Below, in pieces: positions 14,344-16,612 of a stretch of 16,612 nucleotides of DNA. A program made the translations under genes and the position numbers. The notes under the pieces are model-generated. The model saw nothing but the letters and a program-made list of their open reading frames with translations. It was not told the DNA's origin and did not search any database. Source of the DNA: CAZLMW01 sp964560875 (GTDB lineage Bacteria; Myxococcota_A; UBA9042); assembly GCA_964560875.1 (NCBI GenBank), contig CAZLMW010000154.1:1-16612 (forward strand). The letters run 5' to 3'. Every line of letters begins with the position of its first letter. Positions within the stretch are counted from its first letter, which is position 1.

Positions 14344-16431
14344 ATGTTGTGGACAGAGACGAAAACGGCGGCCACCGAAAAGGTCGTTAGCAACCTTGCG
14401 ACCTTTGACGTGCGGCGCGCTGCCGCGGCCTTCAAGGCGACCATGACCGCCGTGCTCGTGGGCCTGGCCGCCACCGCGCCGATGATCCCGTCGACAGCGA
14501 TGGCGTGTGGGGGCTGCTTCTCGCCCCCGGGTGTGCAAAGCAACCAGGCGATCCTGCAGGACGCCGAGCGCGTCTTCTTTCACTACGATCCGGGCACCAA
14601 GAAGACCCTCGTCTGGGTCGAGGTGAAGTACAGCGGGCTCGCCAAGGACTTCGGCTGGGTGTTGCCGCTGCCATCCAAGCCCAAGGTCGCGGTCGGCACG
14701 TCGTGGGTGTTCGACCGCTTTGACCAACGCCAGGCGCCGCGGTTTGCGACCAGCGTCGAGCCGCAGGATGAAAACTGTCAGTCCTGGTACACGTACTGCT
14801 ACGGCAACGAGCCATCGTCGGCGCAAAATGGCCCCGGATCGGGAAGCAGCGGCGGTGGATTCGCGTCCGATGCCGGTTCGAGCGCGGGTGCGTCCGAGGA
14901 TGGCGACAAGGGCCCCGTCCAGGTGCTCGAACAGGACAAGGCCGGTCCCTACGACTACGAGATCATCGCCGCATCCGAGGCCAAGCCGCTGCAGCAATGG
15001 TTGAAGAAGAACGGCTACAAGATGCCCGACAAGGCGCTGCCCATCCTCGAAGCCCACATCAAGAAGGGCGACGTGTTCGTGGCGTTCAAGCTGCAAAACG
15101 GCGCCGGCGCCAACGAGGTACGACCCGTGGTGCTCGAGATGGAGGACGCCGATCCGTGCGTTCCCTTGCGCCTGACGTCTATCGCGGCGAGCGAGGACAT
15201 GTCCGTGGTCGTCACCCTCGCCGGTGAGGGACGCGCGATCCCGAAAAACCACATGCAGGTCGAGCCGAACCTGGCCCGCCTCAACTGGTTTGCCAACGCC
15301 AACAACTACGGCCAGCTGCTCAGTGCGGCGATCGACGAGGCGGAAGGGCGCGCATTCGTGACCGAGTTCAGCGGTCCCACCAAGAACCAGGGCCCGCTCG
15401 CCGGCGCGCCGAAGATGGTGATCGATCCGGTGTACAACGTTTCGGACGCCGAGAGCCTCGGACGCGCCCTCATCGACTCGAAGATGCCGATGATCCAGGA
15501 CCTCGCCAACACGATCGAACGCGCCACCGGGCTCGCCAAGGCGGCCAGTGTCGAGCCGCTTCAGTACTACACCCAGCTGCGGTCGTGCGCGCAGCAGAAG
15601 TACAACAACCAGTACGTCGGCTACTGCAAGACGTTCATGGGCGAGCGCGCGACGATGCCGGTCGACGGCAAGAAGCTCGGCGACATGGTCAAGAAGGACT
15701 TCATGGACCCGCTCGCGGCGGTGCAGGCGGCGATGGACGGCAGCAAGACGGTCACCCGCATGGTGATGCGCATCTCGCCCGAGGAGATGGACCGCGACCC
15801 GCTCTTCGCCTTCAACAAGGACCTGCCGGCGGTTTCCAACCAGAAGACGGCGCGTTTCAAGCGCGTTTGCTCCACGGGTTGGTACCCCTATGACTCGGTT
15901 CGCTTCACGCTCGACGGCTACGGCAGCTGGGTGATCAAGGGACAGCTGCCCGGCGAAATCCAGGGCGGTCCGGTCGGCAACAACGCCATCGACCCACGAT
16001 TCGCCAAGGCCGCTGCAGCCGCCGCGATCCTCGTGCAGGACGAAAAGGGCAACCCGGTCGAAGTGGGCAAGGACGAGACCGAGCTCGTCGACACAGCAAT
16101 CAAGGGCTCGATCCCCGGCAAACCGACGCTGCCAGCGGGCATGACGCTCAAGTCCGGCGGCAAGCGCTGGACGCCGCCCGAAAACGACCCGACCGTGAAG
16201 TTCATCGAGCAGCGAGACGACAGCAAGTGCACCGTCTGGCACGTCGTCAAGGCGTGGGAGACCGGCAGCGAGAAGGCCGCCAAAGCCGTGATGCCCGGCG
16301 CCGATAACGACGCAGATGAGCCGGTCGGTGGCTGCTCATCCGGTGGCTCTTCGGGGGACGCAGCGCTTCTCTTCGCCGAGCTCTTCGCCATGTTGGCGGT
16401 GGTGCGTCGCAAGCGCGTGACCGCTGCATAG
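14344..16431 (+). CDS. DUF2330 exported protein with MYXO-CTERM-like tail (copy 2)
   Basis: A 695-residue paralogue of the protein at 10311, alignable along nearly its whole length. The ATG at 14344 has GGGAG 7 bases upstream; a TTG at 14311 would add 11 residues. Its N-region before the hydrophobic signal core is long (about 33 residues), and an internal ATG at 14443 would give a more usual signal peptide, so the start is not certain. Cleavage likely falls near TAMA, before CGGCF (Cys55, Cys58). Shared core blocks include KDFGWVLPLP, LRLTSIAAS, RMVMRISPEEMDRDP and CSTGWYPYDS. The tail has GGCSSGG (Cys664), a hydrophobic stretch and RRKR, a MYXO-CTERM-like pattern. Compared with copy 1, the Ser/Gly-rich insert and the linker before the tail differ most. 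Function unknown; probably surface-associated. It lies 77 bases after the MORN gene and ends before an intrinsic terminator. Confidence 0.9.
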   Translation: MLWTETKTAATEKVVSNLATFDVRRAAAAFKATMTAVLVGLAATAPMIPSTAMACGGCFSPPGVQSNQAILQDAERVFFHYDPGTKKTLVWVEVKYSGLAKDFGWVLPLPSKPKVAVGTSWVFDRFDQRQAPRFATSVEPQDENCQSWYTYCYGNEPSSAQNGPGSGSSGGGFASDAGSSAGASEDGDKGPVQVLEQDKAGPYDYEIIAASEAKPLQQWLKKNGYKMPDKALPILEAHIKKGDVFVAFKLQNGAGANEVRPVVLEMEDADPCVPLRLTSIAASEDMSVVVTLAGEGRAIPKNHMQVEPNLARLNWFANANNYGQLLSAAIDEAEGRAFVTEFSGPTKNQGPLAGAPKMVIDPVYNVSDAESLGRALIDSKMPMIQDLANTIERATGLAKAASVEPLQYYTQLRSCAQQKYNNQYVGYCKTFMGERATMPVDGKKLGDMVKKDFMDPLAAVQAAMDGSKTVTRMVMRISPEEMDRDPLFAFNKDLPAVSNQKTARFKRVCSTGWYPYDSVRFTLDGYGSWVIKGQLPGEIQGGPVGNNAIDPRFAKAAAAAAILVQDEKGNPVEVGKDETELVDTAIKGSIPGKPTLPAGMTLKSGGKRWTPPENDPTVKFIEQRDDSKCTVWHVVKAWETGSEKAAKAVMPGADNDADEPVGGCSSGGSSGDAALLFAELFAMLAVVRRKRVTAA

Positions 16432-16478
16432 CAGACTGCGCCAAAGCTTCGCCTCGGCGCAGGTGCTCGTTGTTTGCA

Positions 16479-16499
16479 AGGGGGCTGAAACAGCCCCCT
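16479..16499. other. GC-rich hairpin downstream of the second DUF2330 gene
   Basis: AGGGGGCTG-aaa-CAGCCCCCT is a perfect 9-bp stem with a 3-base loop, 47 bases after the DUF2330 stop. It is followed by an A-run (16505-16511), not a T-run, so on the plus strand it is not a classic terminator. It may act together with the terminator just downstream. Confidence 0.45.
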
Positions 16500-16521
16500 C
16501 GGCCAAAAAAAGTGTCATTTT

Positions 16522-16565
16522 TGATTCCTGCGAAGAATCTCCGTTCCTTCACAGGAATCATTTTT
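16522..16565 (+). terminator. Rho-independent terminator of the DUF2330-MORN-DUF2330 region
   Basis: TGATTCCTG (16522-16530) pairs with CAGGAATCA (16552-16560) and is followed at once by TTTTT (16561-16565). An inner GAAG/CTTC pairing shortens the loop. T-runs also exist on the other strand after the same stem, so it may work in both directions. Confidence 0.8.
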
Positions 16566-16612
16566 CCGGCCTCACCCCAAATTCGCGCTCCGCGCGGCAG
16601 ACTGCATTTACG

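Noticed and set aside
1..16612. tRNA, rRNA, riboswitch or integrase-associated attachment site
   Set aside because: No cloverleaf, rRNA-like conserved block, known riboswitch pattern or recombinase gene was found in the window.

Overview
The window is GC-rich DNA that looks chromosomal, with genes packed on both strands. It most resembles a myxobacterium-like deltaproteobacterium (Myxococcota or relatives such as Bradymonadia). The support is long Cys-rich lipoproteins with Asp/Gly/Ala-rich linkers, two DUF2330 proteins ending in MYXO-CTERM-like tails (Gly-Gly-Cys, hydrophobic helix, Arg cluster), a lamin-tail domain, and sigma-54 style regulation. The taxonomic call is inference from protein style. 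No rRNA, tRNA, phage or plasmid gene was seen.

Layout. (1) 2-289, minus: a short membrane protein that may be the stump of a longer sensor. (2) 484-5289, plus: a 1601-residue modular lipoprotein with eight Cys-rich repeats, a lamin-tail domain, six further Cys-rich repeats and six almost identical 110-residue beta-type domains (an exact 330-bp tandem repeat). (3) 5351-5551: a symmetric, hairpin-rich inverted-repeat element between two convergent genes. (4) 5587-10168: a sulfane-sulfur (persulfide) locus. A minus-strand PAS/AAA+/HTH sigma-54 activator faces a plus-strand operon of persulfide dioxygenase, rhodanese, a TauE/SafE-YeeE fusion and a second YeeE/YedE protein, with overlapping or touching reading frames. 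The divergent region carries twin TGATTCA dyads and a -24/-12 promoter. (5) 10212-16431, plus: DUF2330 protein, MORN-repeat lipoprotein, second DUF2330 protein. A near-consensus -24/-12 promoter and two GTTG-N7-CAAC dyads precede the first gene. A rho-independent terminator follows the last.

How the parts may work together. In the sulfur locus the activator probably senses sulfane sulfur through a four-Cys cluster in its PAS domain and switches on persulfide oxidation to sulfite, sulfur transfer by the rhodanese, and movement of sulfur oxyanions by the membrane proteins. The rest encodes exported, surface-type proteins of unknown function. The DUF2330-MORN-DUF2330 cassette is the least explained part. 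Its first gene has its own apparent sigma-54 control, with candidate enhancer sites buried in the 3' end of the preceding sulfur gene.
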